Source: Allobosea sp.
GTDB taxonomy: Bacteria; Pseudomonadota; Alphaproteobacteria; Rhizobiales; Beijerinckiaceae
Assembly (NCBI GenBank): GCA_024231975.1
Contig: JAAEQB010000097.1
Location: forward strand, 62,001-126,000
Length of the DNA stretch: 64,000 nt
Reading direction: 5' to 3'
Both the position numbers and the translations under genes were made by a program. A model generated the notes under the pieces. It was not told where the DNA came from and ran no database searches. It saw only the letters and a list, made by a program, of their open reading frames with translations. Shown here piece by piece: positions 40,940 through 48,964 of this stretch (the first letter of the stretch is position 1; the number at the start of each line of letters is the position of its first letter).

Positions 40940-41335
40940 ATGTCCACGCTCCAGCACAATCCCGACACGCTCGCGCCGCCCGCCCGCAATCTCTATTCGC
41001 ACGGGGTCGAGACCCGCGGCCCGGGCCGCCAGCTCTTCATCGCCGGCCAGGTCGGCGTCCGGCTCGACGGCTCCATTCCAGAGGCCTTCGACGAGCAGGT
41101 CCGGCAGATGATGGACAATATCGGCGCGGTCCTCGCCTCGGCCGGCATGGGCTTCGACGACATCGTCAAGATCACCGCCTATTGCCGCAGCGCCGAGGAG
41201 ATCATCGGCTATGCCGGCATCCGCAACGGCTATTTCTCCGGCAAGCCGCCGGCGACGACGGCCTTCGTGGTCGGCGGCCTCGCCAATCCCGCCTGGCTGA
41301 TCGAGGCCGACGCGATCGCCTTCAAGGCGGATTGA
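40940..41335 (+). CDS. RidA-family protein lacking the conserved arginine
   Basis: A 131-residue RidA/YjgF fold: GPGRQLFIAGQVGV, QMMDNIGAVLASAGMGFDDIVKIT and an end of the PPATTAFVVGGLANP type. The substrate-carboxylate Arg of true RidA (PARS) is replaced: the motif reads PATT, with Thr106. It is therefore more likely one of the Rid subgroups without enamine/imine deaminase activity. It sits between aldehyde dehydrogenase and hydrolase genes. Confidence 0.9.
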   Translation: MSTLQHNPDTLAPPARNLYSHGVETRGPGRQLFIAGQVGVRLDGSIPEAFDEQVRQMMDNIGAVLASAGMGFDDIVKITAYCRSAEEIIGYAGIRNGYFSGKPPATTAFVVGGLANPAWLIEADAIAFKAD

Positions 41336-41339
41336 GCCG

Positions 41340-42149
41340 GTGAACGCCGCCCTCCCCCACGGCCGGTCGCGGCACGAAGCCCATGTCGATGTCGGCGACG
41401 GCATCCGGCTATGGGTCTGGGATACGGGCGGCGACGGCCCGGCCATCGTGCTGCTGCACGCCTCGGCCGGCAGCGGCGAGTGCTGGGACCTGCAATGGCC
41501 GGTCTTCGCGGAAGCCGGCTATCGGGTGATCGGCTATTCCCGGCGCGGACATTTCGGCTCCGACGACGGCGACGAGGGGGCGGCGACACCGGCATCGACC
41601 GATCTGCTCCAACTGGTCGATGCGCTCGGGCTGGAGCGCTTCCACCTGATCGGCACCGCCGCCGGTGGCATGGTCGCGACCGATTTCGCAGTCTCGCACC
41701 CGCAGCGCCTTCTCAGCTTCGTCATCTCCAGCAGCATCGTCGGGCTGGTCGACGACGACTACCAGGCGATCATGCAACGGCTGCTGCCGCCCGAGTTCGA
41801 GCGGCTTCCGCATGATTTCCGCGAGCTCGGCCCATCCTATCGCGCGCAATGCCCGGAGGGCGTGGCCCGCTGGAATGCGATGTTGGCGCGCTCCGGCATC
41901 GAGCGCGTCCCCTTGCGCTTCGCCACCTACGTCCGCTGGGCCGACCTCCAGCACTTCGACTTTCCGGTCCTCGTCCTGACCGGCGATGCCGATCTCTATG
42001 CCCCGCCTGCCAATGCGCGCCTGATCGCCGGCCGGATTCCCGGCGCGCGCCTGACCATCCTGCCCGGCTCTGGCCATTCGCCCTGGTGGGAAGTGCCGGA
42101 ACTCTACAACCGCGAAATCCTGAACTTTCTCGGCTCGGTGAGCCGCTAG
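41340..42149 (+). CDS. Alpha/beta-hydrolase-fold protein with Ala at the nucleophile position
   Basis: A 269-residue alpha/beta-hydrolase resembling lactonase/ester hydrolases (HASAGSGECWD for the oxyanion hole, GYSRRGHFGSD). The nucleophile elbow reads GTAAG (105-109), placing Ala107 where Ser is expected. The acid (GDADLY, about 216-218) and His246 (GSGHSPWW) remain. It may be a lyase, a cofactor-free enzyme or a binding protein. GTG start at 41340, 4 nt after the RidA stop. Confidence 0.88.
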   Translation: MNAALPHGRSRHEAHVDVGDGIRLWVWDTGGDGPAIVLLHASAGSGECWDLQWPVFAEAGYRVIGYSRRGHFGSDDGDEGAATPASTDLLQLVDALGLERFHLIGTAAGGMVATDFAVSHPQRLLSFVISSSIVGLVDDDYQAIMQRLLPPEFERLPHDFRELGPSYRAQCPEGVARWNAMLARSGIERVPLRFATYVRWADLQHFDFPVLVLTGDADLYAPPANARLIAGRIPGARLTILPGSGHSPWWEVPELYNREILNFLGSVSR

Positions 42150-42162
42150 GAGTCGTTCGATA

Positions 42163-43263
42163 ATGGCTATCCCTTCCGTCGAGGCCGATCCGATCGTCGC
42201 CGTCGAGGTCAGGCGCTGCGTTCAGCCGCAGCAGGACCCGGCCTGGCGCTTCGCTCTGGGCGGCATCCCGCGCCTCAACGGGCTGATCGTGACCTTGCGC
42301 GCCGCGTCCGGCCTCGCCGGCGAAGGGCATATCGAAGCGATGGCCTTCTATGCCGACGATCTCGCCGGCTCGGAGGCCGCGATCGCGGTGCTGCGCCCTG
42401 CCCTGCTTGGCGCCGACCCGCTGCGTTACGCCGAAACGCGGGATCGCCTCGACAAGGCGCTGTCCGGGCACGAGGCGGTCAAGGCCGGCATCGACAGCGC
42501 GCTCCACGAGCTGGCGGCGCGGACCCTGCGCGTGCCGCTGCACGTGCTGTTCGGCGGGGCGCGGCGAAGCAGCGTCGAGCTCCAGCGCATCCTGCCGCTC
42601 AAGGATCCCCCAGGCATGGCCGCCGATGCCTCCAGGCTCGCCGGGCTGGGCTATCGCTGCCTCAAGGTGAAGATCGACGGCGATGCCGATCTCGCCGAGG
42701 CACGCGTCAGGGCGGTGCGCGAAAGCGTCGGCCCCGCAGTCAGGCTCTCGGCCGACGCCAACCAGAGCTACACGCCGAAGGCCGCGCTGCGCATGATCGA
42801 GCGCATCGCCCGTCACGGCGTCGACCTCGTCGAGCAGCCGGTTCCAGCAGCGGACATTGCGGGCCTGGCCTTCGTCTCGCAGCGCAGCCCGATCGCGGTC
42901 GAGGCGGACGAAGCCATCCGCTCGCTGCGCGACATCGTCACCCTGATCGGTGAAGGCGCCTGCGACAGCTTCAACCTGAAGAGCTCGGTGCTCGGCGGGC
43001 TCGGCAAGGTCTTCATCGCCGCTCAGATCTGCGAGGCGGCGGGGCGCGCCTACCGGGTAGGCACTGCCTATGGCCCCCGCCTCATCGCGGCGCAATGCCT
43101 GCATCTGGCTGCGGCGCTGCCCTCCTTCCACTACCCCGTCGAGTTCGCCGAATTCGATCATCTGCTCGATGATCCCTTCAGCGGGCTGGAGGCTGTGGAG
43201 GGCCGGCTCACTCTACCGCAAGGTGTCGGCTCCGGATTGTCGCAACTATCGGAGAATGCTTGA
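42163..43263 (+). CDS. Enolase-superfamily protein, muconate-lactonizing/dipeptide-epimerase subgroup
   Basis: A 366-residue enolase-superfamily protein of the MLE subgroup. Catalytic lysines are KVK (168/170) and Lys273 in FNLKSSVLGG. Metal ligands are Asp198 (SADANQ), Glu224 (LVEQP) and Asp249 (EADE). Family members cycloisomerise muconates, make succinylbenzoate or epimerise dipeptides and N-acyl amino acids. It follows the hydrolase gene by 13 nt and precedes a peptide-type transporter. Epimerase or cycloisomerase are both possible. Confidence 0.9.
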   Translation: MAIPSVEADPIVAVEVRRCVQPQQDPAWRFALGGIPRLNGLIVTLRAASGLAGEGHIEAMAFYADDLAGSEAAIAVLRPALLGADPLRYAETRDRLDKALSGHEAVKAGIDSALHELAARTLRVPLHVLFGGARRSSVELQRILPLKDPPGMAADASRLAGLGYRCLKVKIDGDADLAEARVRAVRESVGPAVRLSADANQSYTPKAALRMIERIARHGVDLVEQPVPAADIAGLAFVSQRSPIAVEADEAIRSLRDIVTLIGEGACDSFNLKSSVLGGLGKVFIAAQICEAAGRAYRVGTAYGPRLIAAQCLHLAAALPSFHYPVEFAEFDHLLDDPFSGLEAVEGRLTLPQGVGSGLSQLSENA

Positions 43264-43307
43264 CATTCCCGAGCTATGGCCTCAGGCTTCAAAGATCAGG
43301 CGGTTGG

Positions 43308-43339
43308 CGATAGCGAGGGTCTCAATCCTCGTTATATCG
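43308..43339. promoter_or_regulatory. Imperfect inverted repeat before the peptide-type ABC genes
   Basis: CGATAGCGAGG (43308-43318) and CCTCGTTATATCG (43327-43339) form an imperfect dyad in the 156-nt gap before the binding-protein gene. Possible operator; no T-run follows. Confidence 0.35.
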
Positions 43340-43419
43340 AGCCTTCCTCACCGACACAGGTCGATCAAACGCCGCAGAGCGCGCGACCCGTGATCTCGTT
43401 CAGGTGAGGAGCTCAGACA

Positions 43420-45012
43420 ATGAACATCCGGACAAGTTTTGCGCGTGCCGTAGGCGCCACCGGCGTCGTGATCGCGGCGAGCATGGCGACACTCGCCGTT
43501 GCGCAGGACAAGGACACCTTCCGCTTCGCCGCAGCAACCGACCTGCGCGTCATCGATCCGATCTGGTCGCTGGAATACAACAGCCGCAACCACGGCTATC
43601 TCGTCTACGACACGCTGTTCGCCTTCGACTCGAAGTTCCAGATCAAGCCGCAGATGGTCGACACCTGGACCGTCTCGGAGGACAAGCTGCGCTATGCGTT
43701 CAAGCTGCGGCCGGGCCTGACCTGGCATGACGGCACGCCCGTCACCGCCGCCGACTGCGTCGCCTCGATCAAGCGCTGGGGCCAGCGCGACTCCATCGGC
43801 CAGGCGCTGATCGCCGCCGCCAGCGAGATCAAGGCAACCGGCACCGACAGCTTCGAGATCGTGCTGAAGGAGCCCTTCGGCCACGTGCTCTCGGCGCTGG
43901 CCAAGACCGGCTCGCCGGTGCCGTTCATGATGCCCGAGCGCATCGCCAAGACCAGCGGCTTCGAGCAGATCAAGGAGGTGATCGGTTCCGGCCCCTTCAT
44001 GTTCGCGCGCGACGAATGGATGCCGGGCGACAAGGCCGTCTACAAGAAGTTCAAGGGCTACAAGCCGCGCTCCGAACCGTCAGACTTCATGTCCGGCGGC
44101 AAGATCGCCAGGGTCGAGCGCATGGAGTGGGTGTTCATCCCCAGCGGCGCCACCGCCGCCGCCGCGCTGATGGCCGGCGAGGTCGACTGGCTCGAGCATC
44201 CGCCCTCCGACCTGCTGCCGACGCTGCAGAATGACAAGGACATCACCGTCCGCGCCGTCGATCCCTTCGGCATGCAGACGATGATCCGCTTCAATCATAT
44301 CCATCCGCCCTTCGACAACGAGAAGGTCCGGCGGGCCGTGCTGCAGACGATCGAGCAGGGCGAGTATCTGCGCGTCCTCAGCGACGACAAGCGCAGCTGG
44401 GAGCCCTGCCGCAGCTTCTATTTCTGCGGCACCCGCTTCGGCCGGGACCTCGCACCCGAGCAATTGCTGTTCAAGAAGAACCTGGACGAGGCCAAGAAGA
44501 CGCTCGCCGCTTCCGGCTACAAGGGCGAGAAGGTCGTCCTGCTCGACGCCGTCGACGACGCGATCCTGCATCCGGTCACCGTGGTGCTGTTCGACAACCT
44601 CAAGGCGATCGGCATGAATGTCGAGCTCCGGGCAACGGACGGCGCCACCATCTTCGCGCTGATGCTGAAGCAGGAGCCGATCGCGCAAGGCGGCTGGAAC
44701 ATCGGGCCGCAATACGCCGACAGCACCAACTACTCCGTGCCCTTCCTCAACAACGCTTTGCGGGCGGGTGGCGTCGGCAAGGCCTCGATCGGCTGGCCGA
44801 AGAATGAGGCGATCGAGACATTGCGCGCCGCCTTCCTCAAGGCGCCGGAGGCCGAGCAGGGCGCCATCGCCGACAAGATCCAGCAGGAGGCCTATGCCGC
44901 CTCGCTCTATGGGCTGACCGGCCAGTACAAGCAGCTCACCGCCTATCGCAAATCGGTCGAAGGCCTGATCGACTCGCCGATCCCGCTGTTCTGGAACGTC
45001 GGCAAGAAGTGA
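43420..45012 (+). CDS. Peptide/opine-type ABC substrate-binding protein (SBP_bac_5)
   Basis: A 530-residue family 5 binding protein with a signal peptide (GATGVVIAASMATLAVAQ). The mature sequence has DLRVIDPIWSLEYNSRNHGYLVYDTLF, WTVSEDKLRYAFKLRPGLTWHDGTPVTAADCV and IGSGPFMFARDEWMPG. GAGGAG precedes the ATG. It starts a three-gene unit (binding protein and two permeases) without ATPase genes. Ligands of this family range from peptides to opines and glutathione; the adjacent enolase-superfamily gene suggests an N-acyl or dipeptide-like substrate. Confidence 0.93.
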   Translation: MNIRTSFARAVGATGVVIAASMATLAVAQDKDTFRFAAATDLRVIDPIWSLEYNSRNHGYLVYDTLFAFDSKFQIKPQMVDTWTVSEDKLRYAFKLRPGLTWHDGTPVTAADCVASIKRWGQRDSIGQALIAAASEIKATGTDSFEIVLKEPFGHVLSALAKTGSPVPFMMPERIAKTSGFEQIKEVIGSGPFMFARDEWMPGDKAVYKKFKGYKPRSEPSDFMSGGKIARVERMEWVFIPSGATAAAALMAGEVDWLEHPPSDLLPTLQNDKDITVRAVDPFGMQTMIRFNHIHPPFDNEKVRRAVLQTIEQGEYLRVLSDDKRSWEPCRSFYFCGTRFGRDLAPEQLLFKKNLDEAKKTLAASGYKGEKVVLLDAVDDAILHPVTVVLFDNLKAIGMNVELRATDGATIFALMLKQEPIAQGGWNIGPQYADSTNYSVPFLNNALRAGGVGKASIGWPKNEAIETLRAAFLKAPEAEQGAIADKIQQEAYAASLYGLTGQYKQLTAYRKSVEGLIDSPIPLFWNVGKK

Positions 45013-45136
45013 GCGGCCGGCGGCGCGCGCCCGGCGTGCGCCGCCCTTTCATCTGCCGTGAGCGCGTCACTCGGCGTGCCGGCGGACCGTCGGCGGAGCG
45101 CATGGCCCGCCCTCAAGCACTGGAACGGAGCCACCG

Positions 45137-46078
45137 ATGCTGGCCTATATCGTCAAGCGCCTGCTCGCGACCATCCCGGTGATGGCGACCGTCGCGGTCA
45201 TCGTCTTCATGCTGCTGCATCTGACGCCCGGCGATCCGGCCGCGCTGATCGGCGGCGACCTCGCAACGCCGGAAGACCTGCGCCGCATCCGCGAGCAGCT
45301 CGGCCTGGAACGCCCGATCGCCGAGCAGTTCCTCGGCTGGCTCTGGCAGGTGCTGCAGGGCGATCTCGGCACCTCGCTGTTCAACCAGATGCCGGTGTCG
45401 CAACTGATCGCGCAGCGGATCGAGCCGACCCTGATCATCGGGCTGACGATCATGACCTTCGCGGTGATCGTCGCGATCCCGCTCGGCGTCGTCGCCGCCT
45501 GGAAGGCCGGCAGCTGGATCGACCAGTTGATCATGACGCTCGCGGTCATCGCCTTCTCGATGCCGATCTTCCTGATCGGCTATCTCCTGATCTTCAAGTT
45601 CTCGGTCGAGCTGAAATGGTTCCCGGTCCGCGGCTACCAGCCGATGTCGGCGGGACCGGCCAAGTTCTTCCCCCACATCGTGCTGCCGAGCCTGACCGTC
45701 AGCTTCATCTACATTGCCCTGCTGACGCGCATGACCCGCGCGACGGTACTCGACGTGCTGAACCAGGACTATATGCGCACCGCCCGCGCCAAGGGCATGG
45801 CGACGCCGCGCATCCTCGCGGTGCATGCGCTGAAGAACGCCGCCGTGCCGATCGTCACCATGGTCGGCATCGGGCTGTCATCGCTGCTCGGCGGCATCGT
45901 CGTCACCGAGACCGTCTTCGCCATCCCCGGCATCGGCCGCCTGATGATCGACGCGATCATCCGCCGCGATTTCCCGATCCTGCAGGGGGTCATCCTCGTG
46001 CTGTCGGCGCTCTACGTGCTGATCAACCTCGCGATCGACCTGTCCTATTCGCTGTTCGATCCGCGCATCCGCTATTGA
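45137..46078 (+). CDS. Peptide-type ABC permease, DppB-like
   Basis: A 313-residue inner-membrane permease: typical N-terminus MLAYIVKRLLATIPVMATVAVIVFMLLHLTPGDPAA, then DYMRTARAKGMATPRILAVHALKNA (docking loop) and the C-terminal YVLINLAIDLSYSLFDPRIRY. GGAG precedes the ATG. Pairs with the DppC-like gene 10 nt downstream. Confidence 0.94.
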   Translation: MLAYIVKRLLATIPVMATVAVIVFMLLHLTPGDPAALIGGDLATPEDLRRIREQLGLERPIAEQFLGWLWQVLQGDLGTSLFNQMPVSQLIAQRIEPTLIIGLTIMTFAVIVAIPLGVVAAWKAGSWIDQLIMTLAVIAFSMPIFLIGYLLIFKFSVELKWFPVRGYQPMSAGPAKFFPHIVLPSLTVSFIYIALLTRMTRATVLDVLNQDYMRTARAKGMATPRILAVHALKNAAVPIVTMVGIGLSSLLGGIVVTETVFAIPGIGRLMIDAIIRRDFPILQGVILVLSALYVLINLAIDLSYSLFDPRIRY

Positions 46079-46088
46079 GAACGAGCCC

Positions 46089-46961
46089 ATGAGCATCGCC
46101 ATCGAGGCCCCTCGCAAGAGCGCCCGCACCCGGACTTTGACCTATTGGCTCCGGCGCTATCCTCTCTTCATCCTCGGCTGCATCGGACTGGCGGCGATCA
46201 TTCTGCTCGCACTGTTCGCACCGCTGATCGCGACGCATGATCCCGTTGCTATCAATCCGGCGGCCAGGCTGCGGCCGCCGAGCGATGCCTGGCTGTTCGG
46301 CTCCGATCCGTTCGGCCGCGATGTCTTCAGCCGCGTCATCTGGGGCGGGCGGGTCTCGCTCACAGTCGGCATCGGCGTCGCCGCTTTGTCGGTCTGCCTC
46401 GGCCTGGCGATCGGCATGATCGCCGGCTTCAACCGGGTCGCGGATGCGGTCCTGATGCGGATCATGGACGGGATGATGGCGATCCCCGGCATCCTCTTGG
46501 CCGTCGCGCTCGTCGCCATCGTCAAGCCGAGCATCACCACGGTCGTGGTGGCGATCGCGATCCCGGAAGTGCCGCGCGTCGTGCGCCTCGTCCGCTCGGT
46601 CGTGCTGAGCATCCGCGAGCAGCCCTATATCGAAGCCGCCCGGCTGAGTGGCGTGCGCTTTCCCGGCCTGCTGCTGAGGCATGTCCTGCCCAACACGATC
46701 GCGCCGCTGATCGTGCAGGCGAGCTTCGTCTGCGCCTCTGCGATCCTGTCGGAAGCCTATCTCAGCTTTCTCGGCCTCGGCATCCCGCCGACGACGCCGA
46801 CCTGGGGCAGCGTGATCTCGGAGGGGCGCAATGTCGTGCAGCTCGCCTTCTGGGTGGTGCTCTATCCGAGCCTGTTCCTCGGGGCGACCGTGCTGTTCAT
46901 CAACCTGATCGGCGACGGCCTGCGCGACATGCTCGACCCGCGGCTGGCGCGGACATTGTGA
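46089..46961 (+). CDS. Peptide-type ABC permease, DppC-like
   Basis: A 290-residue permease: FGSDPFGRDVFSRVIWGGRVSLTVG, the docking loop PYIEAARLSGVRFPGLLLRHVLPN and the C-terminal LFINLIGDGLRDMLDPR. It is the last gene of the ATPase-less peptide-type unit. The ATPases may be those at 56424 and 57404 or others elsewhere. Confidence 0.94.
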   Translation: MSIAIEAPRKSARTRTLTYWLRRYPLFILGCIGLAAIILLALFAPLIATHDPVAINPAARLRPPSDAWLFGSDPFGRDVFSRVIWGGRVSLTVGIGVAALSVCLGLAIGMIAGFNRVADAVLMRIMDGMMAIPGILLAVALVAIVKPSITTVVVAIAIPEVPRVVRLVRSVVLSIREQPYIEAARLSGVRFPGLLLRHVLPNTIAPLIVQASFVCASAILSEAYLSFLGLGIPPTTPTWGSVISEGRNVVQLAFWVVLYPSLFLGATVLFINLIGDGLRDMLDPRLARTL

Positions 46962-47023
46962 AGCCCGCTGGCTGCGCTGGCGCCCTCCGGCTCAGCGGAG
47001 TTTCGATCTGACGGAGCATTTTC

Positions 47024-47112
47024 CGTCATTGCGAGCATAAGCGAAGCAATCCAGGGCGGCAGAGCTCTACGTCCCCTTAGATTGCTTCGTCGCTGCGCTC
47101 CCCGCAATGACG
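47024..47112. repeat. Palindromic REP-like repeat between convergent genes
   Basis: CGTCATTGCGAGCATAAGCG with the following AAGCAATC is mirrored near the other end by GATTGCTTCG and GCAATGACG, across a ~30-nt centre. It fills the 174-nt gap between the DppC-like gene and the convergent cytochrome gene. This resembles dispersed palindromes common in rhizobial genomes and could fold as a bidirectional terminator. Confidence 0.6.
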
Positions 47113-47135
47113 GTTCAGTCTGGTCGGAAATCGCT

Positions 47136-48413
47136 CTAGCGCAGCCGCTTGATCTCCTCGGCCGTGACGCTCGGCTGCTGCCCGCCCCAGTTCGCCCGCA
47201 GCCAGTTGGAGAGATCGGCGACTTGCTGGTCGGAGAGCTGGCCAGCGAAGCCCGGCATCGGCTGCATCCGTTCCAGCCCAGGGAAACGCTGGGCCGGAAT
47301 GCCGGTGAGGATGACCTTGTTCAGGTTGCGCGCATCGGCCAGCCGCAGCGAGGCATTGGTCGCCAGCGGCACCACGACATGCGGGATGCCTTGCCCCTCG
47401 CCCCCATGGCAACTGGCGCAGACGGCGAGATAGCTGGCGCGGGCGGACGCTGCGACCTCGGCGGAGACGGCGACCGGCTTGGGCGGCGCCGGCGGGGTCG
47501 CGTTCTCCGGCAGCTTGTCGAGGTCGAAGAGATAGGCCGACATCGCCGCGAGATCGTCGGCGGTGAAGTACTGGGTCGAGAAGTGGGCGACTTCGAACAT
47601 CTGGTTGGTCATCGCACCCTGCGCCGAGATGCCCGATTTCATGAAGCTCGCGAACACCAACGGATCGAAGCCCATCCGGGTCAGTCCGGCCTTGGTGATG
47701 TCAGGCGCGATCACGCCTTCGAGCTCCGAACCCTCGAGATAGGCGCTCTCCTTCATGCCCATCGCAAGATTGCGCGGCGTATGGCATTCGCCGCAATGGG
47801 CGAGCGCGTCGGTCAGGTAGCGGCCGCGATTCCACAGCGGCGAGCGCCCGGCGACCTCGGTCTTCGTGTCGGAGGAGAGGTTGACCAGGTTCCAGAAGGT
47901 CAGCCCCTGCCGGATGTTGAGCGGGAACGGCATGTGGTTGGCGCGGTTCGCCACCTTCATCGGCTCGCGGCTCATCAGGAAAGCATAGACCGCGTCGACA
48001 TCGTCGGCCGTCAGCTTGCGATAGGAGGCATAGGGCATCGCCGGGTAGAGATGGCCGTGCTTGCCGACGCCGTCGCGCACGGCGCGATGGAACTCGGCCC
48101 GCGTCCAGTTGCCGATGCCATGGTCCTTGTCGGGCGAGATATTGGTCGAGAAGATCGTCCCGAGCGGCGTCTCGAACGGCAGCCCGCCGGCCCAGGGCGC
48201 ACCACCCTTCACGACATGGCAGGCATAGCAGTCGGCGGCGACGGCGACATAGGCGCCGCGCTTGGCGAGCGTCTTCATCTGCTCGGCCGAGAGCGGCTGC
48301 TCGATCTCCTTGGCGACCACGCTGCGCTCGAACAGGCCGAGAAAGACGGCCCCGCCTGCGAGCGCACCGACGACAGCGACCGCCAGGGCGGCCAGAAGCA
48401 GCTTCCTCGCCAT
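47136..48413 (-). CDS. Tri-haem membrane-anchored cytochrome c subunit
   Basis: A 425-residue cytochrome c of the kind paired with periplasmic dehydrogenases. The N-terminal helix LLLAALAVAVVGALAGGAVFL is a signal or anchor. Three CxxCH haem sites appear as CYACH, CGECH and CASCH, each followed by a domain with a Met ligand. It should pass electrons from the Mo hydroxylase encoded upstream to the respiratory chain. It follows the 2Fe-2S gene by 5 nt. Confidence 0.94.
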   Translation of the reverse strand: MARKLLLAALAVAVVGALAGGAVFLGLFERSVVAKEIEQPLSAEQMKTLAKRGAYVAVAADCYACHVVKGGAPWAGGLPFETPLGTIFSTNISPDKDHGIGNWTRAEFHRAVRDGVGKHGHLYPAMPYASYRKLTADDVDAVYAFLMSREPMKVANRANHMPFPLNIRQGLTFWNLVNLSSDTKTEVAGRSPLWNRGRYLTDALAHCGECHTPRNLAMGMKESAYLEGSELEGVIAPDITKAGLTRMGFDPLVFASFMKSGISAQGAMTNQMFEVAHFSTQYFTADDLAAMSAYLFDLDKLPENATPPAPPKPVAVSAEVAASARASYLAVCASCHGGEGQGIPHVVVPLATNASLRLADARNLNKVILTGIPAQRFPGLERMQPMPGFAGQLSDQQVADLSNWLRANWGGQQPSVTAEEIKRLR

Positions 48414-48418
48414 CAGCC

Positions 48419-48964
48419 TTACGCCTTCACCAAGCCGGGAGTTTTGAGGGCGAGATCACGCACCGCCTCGAAATAGCGGACATAGCCGGTGCAGCGGCAG
48501 ATATGGCGGTCGAGCGCTTCGCTGATCACCTGCTCCAGCGCCTCGCGCTTGACCGGATTGCGCCTGAGCTGGTCGAGCAGCACCGTCGCGCCGGTGACGA
48601 AGCCGGGCGTGCAATAGCCGCACTGGAAGGAGAAGTGCTCGATGAAGACCTGCTGGACCGGCGAGAGCTCGGTGATCGCGCCATTGGCGTCGCGCTTGGC
48701 CTGGCCCTCGATGGTCCTGACCTTGCGGCCGGCGAACCAGTGCGCGCCGGTGATGCAGGTGCGCATCTCTTCGAGCGAGCCGTCCGCCTTCTCCAGCACC
48801 ACGGTGCAGGCATGGCAGATGCCCTGGCCGCAGCCCATGCGCGAGCCGGTCAGGTTCAGGTACTCATAGAGGAAATCCTGCATCATCATCGTCTCGGGCA
48901 CGTCGATCGGGCCGACGGCCTTGTCGTTGATGGTCAGGGAGAGCTGCTTGGTCGCGGTCGTCAT
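48419..48964 (-). CDS. 2Fe-2S subunit of a molybdenum hydroxylase (IorA/CoxS-like)
   Basis: A 181-residue protein with two iron-sulphur sites: the plant-type cluster motif CGQGICHAC (N-terminal) and the helical-domain CGYC and CRC motifs (QCGYCTPGFVTGA, HICRCTGYV). It relays electrons from the Mo subunit to cytochrome c. The start overlaps the large-subunit stop (ATGA). Confidence 0.94.
   Translation of the reverse strand: MTTATKQLSLTINDKAVGPIDVPETMMMQDFLYEYLNLTGSRMGCGQGICHACTVVLEKADGSLEEMRTCITGAHWFAGRKVRTIEGQAKRDANGAITELSPVQQVFIEHFSFQCGYCTPGFVTGATVLLDQLRRNPVKREALEQVISEALDRHICRCTGYVRYFEAVRDLALKTPGLVKA

Noticed and set aside
38483..41446. 987-codon minus-strand frame over TctC, ALDH and RidA genes
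   Set aside because: It spans three well-supported plus-strand genes and has no recognisable motif.
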